Origin: Methylotenera_A sp046598525
GTDB lineage: Bacteria > Pseudomonadota > Gammaproteobacteria > Burkholderiales > Methylophilaceae
Direction: 5' to 3'
Assembly (NCBI GenBank): GCA_046598525.1
Contig: JBKJIJ010000004.1
Location: 62,001 to 126,000, forward strand
Length of the DNA: 64,000 nt
Within the stretch, counting starts at the first letter, position 1, and every line of letters begins with the position of its first letter. This document shows, piece by piece, positions 44,966-55,089 of this stretch. The position numbers and the translations under genes were made by a program. The notes under the pieces are model-generated. The model saw only the letters and a program-made list of their open reading frames with translations. It was not told the DNA's origin and searched no databases.

Positions 44966-46345
44966 ATGTCTAAAAAACCACTCAATATTGTTATTCTTGC
45001 TGCGGGCAAAGGCACACGCATGCATTCAAATAAGCCTAAAGTACTGCATGAAATTGGCGGTAAGCCCATTTTGGCGCACGTTATCGATTGTGCAAAAAGC
45101 TTAAATCCGCAAAAGATGATTGTGGTTTATGGCTATGGCGGCGAAATAGTACGTGAGGCTTTTGCGCACGAAAATATCACTTGGGTAAATCAAGCTGAAC
45201 AACTTGGCACTGGCCATGCGGTGCAACAAGCGGTGCCCTATTTGGATGATGATGCTAACACATTGATTATGCTGGGTGATGTACCATTGGTTGATAAAGA
45301 GGCTTGTCATCTTTTGGTTGAATCTGCCGCAAATAAATTAGCGATTTTATCGTTTAATAAAGCCGATCCTACTGGTTATGGCCGTATTGTGCGTCATAAA
45401 AATTGTGTGACTGCCATCGTAGAGCATAAAGACGCTAGTGAAGCGCAGCGCCAAATTAATGAGGTGAATACAGGCATTATGGCGATGCCAAATGCACATC
45501 TTAAAAATTGGTTAGGCCGATTAAGCAATAATAATGCGCAGGGTGAATATTATTTAACTGATATTGTGGCGTTTGCGGTTGCCGATAAAGTAGACGTAAT
45601 TGCCGAAATTACACAAGACGAATGGTCGGTAACTGGTATTAATTCTAAAGTGGATTTAAGCCAGATTGAGCGCGTTTATCAAAACCGATTCGCGCAAAAA
45701 TTGCTTCAAGCAGGTGTTACCCTAAAGGACCCTGCCCGCTTAGATGTGCGCGGCACGCTAAATTGTGGACGCGATGTAGAAATTGATGTGAACTGTGTTT
45801 TTGAAGGCAATGTTACATTAGGCGACTTTGTCAAAATTGCCGGCAATTGTGTGATTAAAAACGCCACAATCGCGGCTAACACACAAATTGCCCATTTTAC
45901 GCATATTGATGATGCCCGAGTAGGCGAAAATAGCCGCATTGGGCCATATGCGCGATTAAGGCCAGGCACTACACTAGCGGCTGAAACGCATGTGGGTAAT
46001 TTTGTTGAGCTTAAAAACGCGCAAGTGGATATTGGCAGCAAAATCAATCACTTGAGCTATATTGGCGATAGCACGGTTGGCAAAAATGTGAATATTGGCG
46101 CGGGTACCATTACCTGTAATTATGACGGCGTTAATAAATTTAGAACCGTAATTGAAGATGGCGCGTTTATTGGCTCTGATTCGCAGCTAATTGCGCCAAT
46201 CACCATCGGCAAAAATGCCACAATTGCCGCAGGATCAACCATAACCAAAGATGTGCCTGCAGATGCGCTGACATTTTGCCGTGCAAAAGAACAAAAAACC
46301 ATTGTGGGCTGGAAACGGCCACAAAAGATAAAAAAAGCGGATTAG
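44966..46345 (+). CDS. glmU: Bifunctional GlcNAc-1-P uridyltransferase / GlcN-1-P acetyltransferase GlmU
   Basis: A 459-residue enzyme making UDP-GlcNAc for peptidoglycan and LPS. The N-terminal nucleotidyltransferase has LAAGKGTRMHSNKPKVLHEI; the C-terminal half is a left-handed beta-helix of hexapeptide repeats with the acetyl-CoA site region. glmS, which supplies GlcN-6-P earlier in the pathway, follows. Confidence 0.97.
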   Translation: MSKKPLNIVILAAGKGTRMHSNKPKVLHEIGGKPILAHVIDCAKSLNPQKMIVVYGYGGEIVREAFAHENITWVNQAEQLGTGHAVQQAVPYLDDDANTLIMLGDVPLVDKEACHLLVESAANKLAILSFNKADPTGYGRIVRHKNCVTAIVEHKDASEAQRQINEVNTGIMAMPNAHLKNWLGRLSNNNAQGEYYLTDIVAFAVADKVDVIAEITQDEWSVTGINSKVDLSQIERVYQNRFAQKLLQAGVTLKDPARLDVRGTLNCGRDVEIDVNCVFEGNVTLGDFVKIAGNCVIKNATIAANTQIAHFTHIDDARVGENSRIGPYARLRPGTTLAAETHVGNFVELKNAQVDIGSKINHLSYIGDSTVGKNVNIGAGTITCNYDGVNKFRTVIEDGAFIGSDSQLIAPITIGKNATIAAGSTITKDVPADALTFCRAKEQKTIVGWKRPQKIKKAD

Positions 46346-46360
46346 AATTAACGCAGTCTT

Positions 46361-46472
46361 CATTTCCGCGTAGGCGGGAATCCAGTTAAGAGTGAAAACT
46401 CTGCAAAAGTGTTGTTTAAAGTAATATTGAGTGTTGATGTAATTTGCCTAGATTCCCGCCTGCGCGGGGATG
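46361..46472. repeat. Inverted-repeat element 2 (112 bp) between glmU and glmS
   Basis: 25-bp arms starting CATTTCCGCGTAGGCGGGAA and ending CCCGCCTGCGCGGGGATG are near-complementary. They enclose ~60 AT-rich bases, the same design as element 1 with a related arm. Confidence 0.78.
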
Positions 46473-46508
46473 ATGGGTATATGTAAAACAATTGAAGAAA
46501 GTAAATTT

Positions 46509-48353
46509 ATGTGTGGAATTGTAGGCGCAGTTGCTAAAAGAAACGTGGTATCAACGCTGATTGAAGGCTTAAGCCGTTTGGAATATCGTGGCTATGACTC
46601 AGCAGGCGTTGCGGTGTTAAATAGCAATGGCATTGAACGTGTGCGCGCGGTTGGGCGCGTTGCCGCCATGACGGAAAAAGCAATAGACGCCAATTTAAGC
46701 GGTCTAGTGGGCATTGGTCATACGCGCTGGGCTACACATGGCGGTGTAACGGAAAGCAATGCGCATCCGCATGTTTCCCCTACGCAATCCAATCCAAGTA
46801 TTGCCGTTGTGCATAACGGCATTATTGAAAATCATGATGAGCAACGCGCGAAATTAAAGGCGCTGGGTTATGATTTTCATTCGCAAACCGATACTGAAGT
46901 TATTGCACATTTAATTCATCACTACTATTCAAAAACACCCGATTTATTAGCGGCTACTAAATTAGCTATAGCAGAGTTAACTGGTGCATTTGCCATTAGC
47001 GTGATTGCGGTTAATGAGCCTAATTTAATGGTGTGCGCGCGCTTAGGCTGCCCGCTATTGATTGGCTTGGGGGAAGGTGAAAACTTCATTGCTTCAGACG
47101 TTTCTGCCGTGCTTTCTGTAACACGCCGAGTGATTTACTTAGAAGACGGCGATGTGGCCACATTAACAACCGATGCGGTAACCATTTACGGCAAAGATGG
47201 GCAATTAGCCGCGCGCAAAGTGCATACCAGCGATGTTTCCCTTGCCAGCTTAGAACTTGGCCCTTACAGCCACTTTATGCAAAAAGAGATTTACGAACAG
47301 CCAGTGGCCTTGAATGACACCATTGAAGCCCTGATTGATGATGGCGCATTTAGGCCAGAATTGTTTGGCACAGGCGCGGCGCAAGTATTCAATCAACTGG
47401 ATAGCATCTTGATATTGGCCGCAGGCACCAGCTATTATGCCGCTTTAACCGCCAAATATTGGCTGGAAAGCATTGCAAAAGTGCAATGTAATGTGGAAAT
47501 TGCCAGCGAATATCGCTATCGCGAATCGGTACCAAATCCCAATCAATTAATTGTGACTATTTCGCAATCGGGTGAAACATTAGATACGATGGAAGCGTTG
47601 AAACACGCTAAATCATTAGGTCAACATTTAAGCTTAAGCATTTGTAACGTGCAAGAAAGCGCCATTCCACGCGCATCGCAATTGGTTTTTTACACCCGCG
47701 CAGGTGCCGAAATCGGCGTGGCATCCACCAAGGCTTTCACCACACAATTAGTAGCTTTATTTGTGTTAGCCGCCACGTTAGCCAAACAAAAAGGCCTGTT
47801 AAGTGCCGAAAAAGAGCAAGAATATTTAGGCGCATTACGCCAATTGGCCGGCAGTGTGCAATTTGCCTTAAATTTAGAGCCGCAAATCCGTGAATGGGCA
47901 AAACGCTTTGGCGACAAAGAACACGCCCTATTCTTAGGCCGTGGCGTGCACTACCCAATCGCCATGGAAGGCGCGTTAAAACTTAAAGAAATCTCCTACA
48001 TTCACGCTGAAGCATACCCTGCAGGTGAGCTGAAACATGGCCCATTAGCGCTGGTCGATAACAATATGCCAGTGGTGGTGATTGCGCCGAATGACGCTTT
48101 ATTAGAAAAAGTGAAATCCAATATGCAAGAAGTAAAAGCGCGTGGTGGCGAGCTATTTGTATTTGCCGATGCCGATAGCCACTTTACCGAATCCGATGGC
48201 GTGCACGTCATTCGCACCCCGCGCCATGTGGGTGTGTTATCCCCTATTCTACATACCATTCCTGTGCAATTGCTGGCGTATCATGCGGCGTTGTTAAAGG
48301 GGACGGATGTGGATAAGCCTAGGAATTTGGCTAAGAGTGTAACGGTGGAGTAA
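46509..48353 (+). CDS. glmS: Glutamine:fructose-6-phosphate aminotransferase GlmS
   Basis: A 614-residue enzyme that makes glucosamine-6-P. The start is set by CGIVGA: Cys2 must become the N-terminal nucleophile, so ATG 46509 is right and upstream in-frame starts within the repeat element are wrong. Two SIS sugar-binding domains follow, and the protein ends KSVTVE. Two bases separate it from the acyltransferase gene. Confidence 0.98.
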   Translation: MCGIVGAVAKRNVVSTLIEGLSRLEYRGYDSAGVAVLNSNGIERVRAVGRVAAMTEKAIDANLSGLVGIGHTRWATHGGVTESNAHPHVSPTQSNPSIAVVHNGIIENHDEQRAKLKALGYDFHSQTDTEVIAHLIHHYYSKTPDLLAATKLAIAELTGAFAISVIAVNEPNLMVCARLGCPLLIGLGEGENFIASDVSAVLSVTRRVIYLEDGDVATLTTDAVTIYGKDGQLAARKVHTSDVSLASLELGPYSHFMQKEIYEQPVALNDTIEALIDDGAFRPELFGTGAAQVFNQLDSILILAAGTSYYAALTAKYWLESIAKVQCNVEIASEYRYRESVPNPNQLIVTISQSGETLDTMEALKHAKSLGQHLSLSICNVQESAIPRASQLVFYTRAGAEIGVASTKAFTTQLVALFVLAATLAKQKGLLSAEKEQEYLGALRQLAGSVQFALNLEPQIREWAKRFGDKEHALFLGRGVHYPIAMEGALKLKEISYIHAEAYPAGELKHGPLALVDNNMPVVVIAPNDALLEKVKSNMQEVKARGGELFVFADADSHFTESDGVHVIRTPRHVGVLSPILHTIPVQLLAYHAALLKGTDVDKPRNLAKSVTVE

Positions 48354-48355
48354 GG

Positions 48356-49408
48356 ATGCAAGTAGATAATAAAAATAATAATTTTGGATTTTTGCGCTTA
48401 TTGCTCGCTACTTTAGTCATCGTGGCACATTCGGCAGAAATTTTAGACCAAAATAGAAGTCGAGAAATATTGACCAATATATTCGGCACCATTACTTTCG
48501 GTGAGCTGGCGATTGATGGGTTTTTCCTGATTAGTGGCTATTTAATTTTAAAAAGTTATTTAAGCTCGACCACCATAAAAAGCTATTTTTTGAAGCGAGT
48601 ATTAAGGATTTACCCAGGGTTTATTGTTGCATCCTTATTTTGTATTTTTGTATTATTGCCATTATCGGGAGAAATTAAACTAATTATCGATACGCCGCTT
48701 AGAGAGTGGTTTAGCACCATTTTTAGAATGCTAACGCTTGAAGCGCCACAAGTAACCAATACTCAATATCCTGCTTTAAATGGCGCAATGTGGTCAATTT
48801 GGTTAGAGTTTGTTTGCTACTTATGTATTCCAATTGTTTATATCACCAAGTTCAATAAGCCTAAAACTTATGCCATATTGGCCGTGATGATGATGCTAAT
48901 ATTTTTGTTTACGCAAATATCGGGCAAAAATATCTGGCTACCTTATGTCAGATTAGACCTTCACCATACATCCAGATTGATGTTTGCCTTTTTAATTGGT
49001 GGTTTGTTTTATTTACTGCGCGATAAAGTGATATGGAATAGAAAGCTAACGATTGTGTGTGCTTTATTGCTTTTAATAAGTTTAAATTTTAGCTACAGCG
49101 CAGAAGTAGGTTTAATGACTTTTGGCGCGTATTTGTTATTCAATTTTGCATTAAATTATAAAAATAAATTTTTGAGTAGTATTGGTGCCAAAGTGGATAT
49201 TTCTTATGGTGTCTATTTGTATGCCTGGCCAGTGCAGATCTATGTGATTAAATATTATCCACAAGTGAATCTTTACGTTTTGATGTTGGTTACCTTGATT
49301 GCGGCTTCACTATTGGGCTATTTAAGTTGGACTTTTGTAGAGAAACCGTTTATCCAGTTAAAAGGTAAGCTGGATTTTAATATGCGTAATGCAGCGGTTA
49401 AATTGTAA
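48356..49408 (+). CDS. Acyltransferase-3 family membrane protein
   Basis: A 350-residue protein with about ten membrane helices, OafA/YrhL type, which O-acetylates surface sugars or other substrates. The N-terminal FLRLLLATLVIVAHSAEI has the conserved His, RVLRIYPGFI is the R-x-x-R-I-Y/W-P motif, and FVEKPF is the typical end. GGAGTAAGG precedes the ATG directly after glmS, so it is likely cotranscribed. Substrate unknown; AT-richer than glmS. Confidence 0.88.
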   Translation: MQVDNKNNNFGFLRLLLATLVIVAHSAEILDQNRSREILTNIFGTITFGELAIDGFFLISGYLILKSYLSSTTIKSYFLKRVLRIYPGFIVASLFCIFVLLPLSGEIKLIIDTPLREWFSTIFRMLTLEAPQVTNTQYPALNGAMWSIWLEFVCYLCIPIVYITKFNKPKTYAILAVMMMLIFLFTQISGKNIWLPYVRLDLHHTSRLMFAFLIGGLFYLLRDKVIWNRKLTIVCALLLLISLNFSYSAEVGLMTFGAYLLFNFALNYKNKFLSSIGAKVDISYGVYLYAWPVQIYVIKYYPQVNLYVLMLVTLIAASLLGYLSWTFVEKPFIQLKGKLDFNMRNAAVKL

Positions 49409-49499
49409 TCTATCCGCTGTATTACACATTGCTGAACTAAACTGCTGACCGTAAATTTAAGCTGACCGTAAATAATGTGCAGCAATTAAACAGCAAAAT

Positions 49500-49739
49500 T
49501 TAATCATTTGGTCCTGTTGTTGACCATTGTTCCATCGCATCTTCGCCCGAACGGTCAATTTTTACTTTGCCGTCATCGGTAGAAACTACCCAACTTAACG
49601 GAATGTAGTGATGCTCGCCCGCTTCGTCTCTTTTAAGTTTGATGCTGTCTGTGCCTTCCATATGGTCCACTTCGGCAAATTGGCCGTCTAATGAACATAC
49701 AACAGGCATATCAGGTTGAATCGTGTTTGCGTTAATCAT
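49500..49739 (-). CDS. DUF2171-family small protein
   Basis: A 79-residue acidic protein with the order VVCSLDGQFAEVDHMEG...IKLKRDE...HHYIPLSWVVS, typical of DUF2171 (a PRC-barrel-like fold). Function unknown; relatives often respond to stress. A GGAGAAG site precedes the start. Confidence 0.8.
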   Translation of the reverse strand: MINANTIQPDMPVVCSLDGQFAEVDHMEGTDSIKLKRDEAGEHHYIPLSWVVSTDDGKVKIDRSGEDAMEQWSTTGPND

Positions 49740-49898
49740 GCTGCTTCTCCAAAATTAATCAGGAAAATCTCCTAACGCTATTAGATGATTTTTAGCGCAT
49801 TCAACGTATCGGCTTTTGTCTGATAGTGTTGTAAGACTAGGGCAATTTGATTTTTATGGCGTAGGCGCGCAGCTGCTGGCTTTAAGATTTACACAATA

Positions 49899-51137
49899 TT
49901 ATATCAGCCACCATCCAGCCCAAATGGCCGCCACTTGAAGTACTAATCCTAAAATAACTTTGCTTGAAAAATCTTTGCCGCCGCTAATAACGGCCATCAC
50001 GGCTTTTGATGCCGTATTGACTGAAAAAGCGACCAAAATCGGTATAACAGCGCTAGCTGCGCTTAGTTTGTTTGCGGCGGCTAAAGAGGCCACAGAAATG
50101 GCCGATGCGTGAACATCTGCAATACCCGCCACCCCAGAGGCAAGCACAAGCCCAGCCTGACCAAACCACGCTTTTAAAGCGGCAGATGCTATTAATGCCG
50201 CCGCAATAACCATGGCTAATATAAGTGCGGTTTTAACGCTAAATGTTTTGCTGGGTTTATTGACCTCAAGCTCATTGGTATGAAGAGATTTAAGCGTGAC
50301 CAGTAAGCCATAAATGGCAATAGATACCCCACCAAAAATAAGCGGCCACAGTAATGCCTGTAATGTTGGCGGGTGGATTACCGCTAACAACACGGCTAGC
50401 TGCAAAATGGTAGCTAGGCTAGATAGCGTGGCGCCTGCAACAGCCGAGCTTAATAAAGATGGCGTTTCTTTAGCGCGCGCACCCATGGCGCCAACCGTTG
50501 CAATGCTGGATATAAAGCCTGAAACCAAGCCAACAATCGGTAAACCAATGCGCCCACCAAGCCAGCGTAAAGCTAAGTGCCCAAGCGCGCTAATGGTCAT
50601 CACCAAAATAACAATCAACCAAAGATTGCGCGGATTAATGGCTTGAAATGGGCCAATGGCTTGATTAGGAACAAGGGGCAAAATAATAAGCGTGGCGGCT
50701 GCCAAAATAAGAAAGTCATTCAGCTCATCTTTTGTGACCACGCCAAGCACAAAACCATGAATCGGCTCTTTGGCGGCCAGCAGAATGGCCACCACCAAAG
50801 CCAGCGCGGCCGCAAAAGCGGCAGAGCTGATGGCAAGCGCGCCTAAAATAACGGTGAATATAAGGGCAATTTCAGTCGTTAGCCCTGGTTCTTTGTCTTG
50901 CTTGTTAAAGTAGGCAATGGCGACAAAAATCATCACGCAGAGGATTGAAACCACCAGCAACCAAAAGTTAATCACCGTACTGACGGCGCCAAGTAGTGCG
51001 GCGATGGTGAAAGTGCGAATACCGGCGGATGATTTTTCTGGCCCAGCACCTTTGCTGCGTTCGCGCTCGGTGCCAATAAGCAGGCCAACGCCTAAAGCAA
51101 CGGCCAAATTAAGCCAGAGCGCGTTATCAACAATCAT
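49899..51137 (-). CDS. MgtC/SapB-DUF4010 family membrane protein
   Basis: A 412-residue integral membrane protein with about eleven helices. The N-terminal part (VALGVGLLIGTERERSKG...AGIRTFTIAALLGAV) is MgtC/SapB-like; the C-terminal half (VASGVAGIADVHASAISVASLA...) is DUF4010. MgtC relatives affect Mg2+ homeostasis and F1F0 ATPase activity in pathogens; no such role can be claimed here. Confidence 0.88.
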   Translation of the reverse strand: MIVDNALWLNLAVALGVGLLIGTERERSKGAGPEKSSAGIRTFTIAALLGAVSTVINFWLLVVSILCVMIFVAIAYFNKQDKEPGLTTEIALIFTVILGALAISSAAFAAALALVVAILLAAKEPIHGFVLGVVTKDELNDFLILAAATLIILPLVPNQAIGPFQAINPRNLWLIVILVMTISALGHLALRWLGGRIGLPIVGLVSGFISSIATVGAMGARAKETPSLLSSAVAGATLSSLATILQLAVLLAVIHPPTLQALLWPLIFGGVSIAIYGLLVTLKSLHTNELEVNKPSKTFSVKTALILAMVIAAALIASAALKAWFGQAGLVLASGVAGIADVHASAISVASLAAANKLSAASAVIPILVAFSVNTASKAVMAVISGGKDFSSKVILGLVLQVAAIWAGWWLI

Positions 51138-51209
51138 TTTATTGGCCTAGTCATGATAATAATTTGACCACATTTGCTAGGCTTTATACAGCACTTTAAA
51201 TATAGCGTT

Positions 51210-51749
51210 TTAGGCTGGTTGTTTTAAAAAAACTGGTGTGATATCAAAACTGCCACTATCGTGGCTTAACAATACTTCAGTATCTTGCACGGTGCAGCTA
51301 ATATTGATGCTTTTAGCGGCAAGTTTGGCCAGTTCTTGCGTTTCGGGCAGGTTAATCACGGTTAAATTATTCAGTTTTAGCAAACCTTTGCTGTTTTGAT
51401 CCCACCACATATCGGCAATTCTGCCGCCATACAGCACTACCGCTACTTGAGCCGACTTTCCACACGCTTTACGAATATCTTTTTCAGTTGGCAGGCCAAC
51501 ATCTATCCATAGCTGAATGGCGCCTGTTAAATCTTTTTGCCATAAATCGGGCTCTTCGTCATCACTCAAACCTTTGCCAAATATCAGCGATTCGTTGGCA
51601 AAAAGTGTAAATGCAATCAGCCGCACCATCACGCGCTCATCGGTTTCGGATGGGTGTTTGGCCAGCGTTAAGCTGTGTTGCGCGTAATATTGCCTATCCA
51701 TATCGGCAATATTCAGGTCAATTTTATAAATGGTGGATTTTAATGCCAT
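51210..51749 (-). CDS. yaeQ: YaeQ family protein
   Basis: A 179-residue soluble protein with a restriction-nuclease-like fold. The start MALKSTIYKIDLNIADMDRQYYAQHSLTLAKHPSETDERVM and WIDVGLPTEKDIRKACGKS match YaeQ closely. Cellular role is not established. It diverges from ettA. Confidence 0.9.
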   Translation of the reverse strand: MALKSTIYKIDLNIADMDRQYYAQHSLTLAKHPSETDERVMVRLIAFTLFANESLIFGKGLSDDEEPDLWQKDLTGAIQLWIDVGLPTEKDIRKACGKSAQVAVVLYGGRIADMWWDQNSKGLLKLNNLTVINLPETQELAKLAAKSINISCTVQDTEVLLSHDSGSFDITPVFLKQPA

Positions 51750-51869
51750 AGATTTTATTAAAGCCTATTTAAGTAGATGGCATTATACCTATTCACAAGC
51801 CTGCCCTGCTCACCAGTTATGCCTGCTTTCTGTTAAGCTTTCATTCTTTCAAATTAGTTAGTTATCGCT

Positions 51870-53534
51870 ATGGCTCAATATGTAATGTCAATGCTGCGCG
51901 TCAGCAAAATCGTGCCGCCAAAACGGCAAATCATTAAAGATATTTCCTTATCTTTTTTCCCGGGTGCAAAAATCGGTTTGCTGGGTTTAAACGGCTCAGG
52001 TAAATCCACCGTGTTGCGCATTATGGCCAATGCCGATAAAGAATTTGAGGGCGAAGTGCAATGGCAGCCCAATATGACCATTGGCTATTTGCCGCAAGAA
52101 CCGCAATTGGATGCCGAAAAAACCGTGCGTGAAGAAGTAGAAAGTGGCATGGGCGAAGTGATGCAAGCGCAGGCCATGTTAGAGGCAGTATATGCCGCTT
52201 ACGCCGAGCCAGATGCGGATTTTGACAAGCTGGCAGAAGAACAAGCCAAATGGGAAAATATTATCGCGGCTAGCGGAAGTGATTTAACCACGCAATTAGA
52301 GATTGCCGCCGATGCTCTACGTTTGCCGCCTTGGGATGCCAAAATCGGCCCATTATCAGGCGGTGAAAAGCGCCGCGTGGCTTTGTGCAAATTATTATTA
52401 TCTAAGCCTGACATGTTGCTGCTAGATGAACCCACCAACCATTTGGATGCTGAATCCGTAGAGTGGTTAGAGCAATTTTTAGTGCGCTTTACCGGCACCG
52501 TGGTTGCGGTAACGCATGACAGATACTTTTTAGATAATGCCGCGGAATGGATTTTAGAGCTGGATCGCGGCCATGGTATTCCTTGGAAAGGCAATTATTC
52601 CAGCTGGCTAGACCAAAAACAAGCGCGCTTAGCCATTGAAGAAAACCAAGAATCATCACGCCGCAAAGCATTAAATACCGAGCTGGAATGGGTGCGCCAA
52701 AGCCCAAAAGCGCGCCAAGCCAAAAGCAAATCGCGGATTGCGCGCTATGAAGAACTAGCCAGCGCCGAATACCAAAAACGCAACGAAACGCAGGAAATTT
52801 TTATCCCTGCAGGTGAGCGTTTGGGCGACCAAGTGATTGAATTTAATAACGTGACTAAAGCGTTTAAAGATAGATTACTAATTGATAATTTAAGCTTTAG
52901 CGTGCCTGCTGGCGCCATTGTCGGCATTATCGGCCCTAACGGCGCGGGTAAATCAACCTTATTCAAAATGATTATGGGCCAAGAAACGCCAGATAGCGGC
53001 GAAGTGAATATTGGCCAAACCGTTAAATTGGCTTATGTAGACCAAAGCCGTGACGATTTGGGCAATACCAAAACCGTGTTTGAAGAAATCGCCAACGGCT
53101 CGGATATTTTAACGGTTGGCCGTTATGAAACGCCTTCTAGAGCTTATATTGGCCGCTTTAATTTTAAAGGCGGCGACCAGCAAAAAATCGTTGGCCAACT
53201 TTCTGGCGGTGAACGCGGACGTTTACATTTAGCCAAAACGCTGATTTCTGGCGGCAACGTATTGCTGCTAGATGAGCCATCAAACGACTTGGATGTAGAA
53301 ACCTTACGCGCGCTAGAAGACGCCTTGCTGGAATTTGCCGGCTGCGTATTAGTGATTTCGCATGACAGATGGTTCTTAGATAGAATCGCCACGCATATCT
53401 TGGCGGCAGAAGGCGAATCGCAATGGACCTTCTTTAACGGTAATTATCAAGAATATGAGGCGGATAAGCGCAAACGATTGGGTGAAGAAGGTGCTAAGCC
53501 TAAGCGGATAAGATATAAGCCAATAACAAGGTAG
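51870..53534 (+). CDS. ettA: Energy-dependent translational throttle EttA (ABC-F)
   Basis: A 554-residue ABC-F ATPase with two ATP cassettes and no membrane domain. Walker A GLNGSGKST and GPNGAGKST; signatures LSGGEKRRVALCK and LSGGERGRLHLAK; LLDEPTNHLD and LLDEPSNDLD. The inter-domain P-site tRNA interaction motif lies near residues 245-300. It gates early elongation according to ATP/ADP ratio in E. coli. Confidence 0.96.
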   Translation: MAQYVMSMLRVSKIVPPKRQIIKDISLSFFPGAKIGLLGLNGSGKSTVLRIMANADKEFEGEVQWQPNMTIGYLPQEPQLDAEKTVREEVESGMGEVMQAQAMLEAVYAAYAEPDADFDKLAEEQAKWENIIAASGSDLTTQLEIAADALRLPPWDAKIGPLSGGEKRRVALCKLLLSKPDMLLLDEPTNHLDAESVEWLEQFLVRFTGTVVAVTHDRYFLDNAAEWILELDRGHGIPWKGNYSSWLDQKQARLAIEENQESSRRKALNTELEWVRQSPKARQAKSKSRIARYEELASAEYQKRNETQEIFIPAGERLGDQVIEFNNVTKAFKDRLLIDNLSFSVPAGAIVGIIGPNGAGKSTLFKMIMGQETPDSGEVNIGQTVKLAYVDQSRDDLGNTKTVFEEIANGSDILTVGRYETPSRAYIGRFNFKGGDQQKIVGQLSGGERGRLHLAKTLISGGNVLLLDEPSNDLDVETLRALEDALLEFAGCVLVISHDRWFLDRIATHILAAEGESQWTFFNGNYQEYEADKRKRLGEEGAKPKRIRYKPITR

Positions 53535-53541
53535 TAGGTAA

Positions 53542-54129
53542 ATGCTAATCGAACTGAGCTTTAAGGGGCTTGAGCGTAAGGAAAGTGGGCTATCAAATGT
53601 ATGGAGGCTTTGGGAGTTAAAGAATCCAAACATGCATCGAGGCATCATCGTCTATGAGCCACCACATGAACAGGGTATGCAGCATATAGAATCTTTAATT
53701 CATCAATTAGTTGTAGATGAATATAAGCCTAGCTGGAATAAAGGCTTTGGTTTTGGGGTGGTAATGCAATTTAATTCAACACCAATTTTTGAAATAAATG
53801 ATTTTATAAACTGCGTTGATTCGTATAATAAAAACAAAGGTGTACTTCAATGGATAGTAGCAATTGACCACGTAAATAAAAAAATATTTGCTGTACACAT
53901 GTGGTCGCAAGGCGCTCTTCATTCATCATATATTGATGCAATAGAACAAGTTATAACACATCAATATTCAATAGAAAAAGTTTATAAAAAAACACCTAAA
54001 TTTTTCATAGTCGCAAAAAGCTATGTGAAATCCTCTGTTAAAGTGGTGGCTAGTCTTAGCAATCTTCAAGTGATTATTGGGGTTGTGTTTTGTCTTTTTT
54101 TGATATTTAAATTAGTTTCTAAAAGTTAA
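53542..54129 (+). CDS. Unknown protein with C-terminal membrane helix
   Basis: A 195-residue protein I do not recognise. The first ~160 residues are soluble and mixed, with several Trp (VWRLWELK, WNKGFGFG, LQWIVAID, HMWSQGALH). A single hydrophobic helix (about 173-190) ends it, suggesting a tail-anchored protein. It begins seven bases after ettA but is clearly richer in A+T and uses AT-ending codons, so it may be a recent arrival. Confidence 0.65.
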   Translation: MLIELSFKGLERKESGLSNVWRLWELKNPNMHRGIIVYEPPHEQGMQHIESLIHQLVVDEYKPSWNKGFGFGVVMQFNSTPIFEINDFINCVDSYNKNKGVLQWIVAIDHVNKKIFAVHMWSQGALHSSYIDAIEQVITHQYSIEKVYKKTPKFFIVAKSYVKSSVKVVASLSNLQVIIGVVFCLFLIFKLVSKS

Positions 54130-54130
54130 T

Positions 54131-54934
54131 TTACAACCAATCCCATTCAATGCGCTTTTTATGCGGCGAATTTTTCATTAAGTAATCCCATAAACGCGCT
54201 GGAATTAAGCGCATTATTTTTGCAATAACGCCCATTTGCCAAGGAATCACTTGATAGCGTGCTTTGTTTTCCACCGCGTTGGCAAATTTGTGTGCAAATA
54301 CATCAGCATCCATCAAAAATGGCATTTTATACTGGTTAATTTCTGTCATCGGTGTGCGAATATAGCCGGGCGCGATGGTGCTAACGGCAATATTGTAGTG
54401 TTGCATTTCGGCACGTAGGCTTTCGCAATAGGTAATAACGGCTGATTTGCTGGCGCTATAGGCGGCGCTGCCCGGTATGCCGCGTATGCCTGCCACGCTG
54501 GCTACACCAACCAATTGCGCGTTTTCACCTTTAGCGGCTGCTTGTTTCATGGCGGCTATAAACGGTTGAAATGTATGCACCATGCCCATTACATTAATAT
54601 CCATCACGGCTTGAAAAGCAGGAATATCTTCGCGGTATTCCGTTAATGTGCCGCGGCTCACGCCTGCGCTGGCAATCACCAAGTTTGGCGCGCCAAATTT
54701 GCCTATAAAATCTTGTGCGGCCATTTGGCAAGCCATGCTATCGCGCACGTCTAAAGGGTATATGGCGCAGGTGATGCCATATTGCTTTTGCAGCTTATCA
54801 GCTAAATTTTGTAAGTGATCACTACGCCTAGCGGCTAGGCCAATAATACAATTGCTGTTGGCGTGTCGCTTGGCATATTCATGCGCTAAGGCAAAGCCAA
54901 TTCCGCTTGAGGCGCCTGTAATAAAAATCTTCAT
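54131..54934 (-). CDS. Short-chain dehydrogenase/reductase
   Basis: A 267-residue classical SDR. The cofactor motif TGASSGIG is at residues 5-12, the catalytic Tyr-x3-Lys is in YSASKSAV with Ser upstream (VASVAGIRG). The C-terminus ends KKRIEWDWL. Substrate unknown. It converges on the unknown gene at 53542 with one base between stops. Confidence 0.93.
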   Translation of the reverse strand: MKIFITGASSGIGFALAHEYAKRHANSNCIIGLAARRSDHLQNLADKLQKQYGITCAIYPLDVRDSMACQMAAQDFIGKFGAPNLVIASAGVSRGTLTEYREDIPAFQAVMDINVMGMVHTFQPFIAAMKQAAAKGENAQLVGVASVAGIRGIPGSAAYSASKSAVITYCESLRAEMQHYNIAVSTIAPGYIRTPMTEINQYKMPFLMDADVFAHKFANAVENKARYQVIPWQMGVIAKIMRLIPARLWDYLMKNSPHKKRIEWDWL

Positions 54935-54953
54935 AGCTTAAAGTGTAGCGCAA

Positions 54954-54997
54954 TAAAAACCCGCTGTGTACAGAAAAAATCAGTACGTCAGCGGGTT
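54954..54997 (-). terminator. Terminator downstream of dsbA
   Basis: On the minus strand AACCCGCTG / CAGCGGGTT with an inner GTAC/GTAC pair and a following T run. It lies ~95 bases past the dsbA stop. Confidence 0.75.
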
Positions 54998-55089
54998 GAT
55001 TGCTTTATAAAAAGGCTAATTTCTAATCAATATGGCCGTTTTAGGTAAGGCTACTTTTTTAGGTATTACTTTGGCCTTTTTAGCCGTTG

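Noticed and set aside
46346..46508. glmS ribozyme or GlmY/Z-type leader before glmS
   Set aside because: The gap is occupied by an inverted-repeat element and shows no ribozyme core.
48308..48316. DnaA box TGTGGATAA near the end of glmS
   Set aside because: Single, inside coding sequence and far from oriC; expected by chance in 64 kb.
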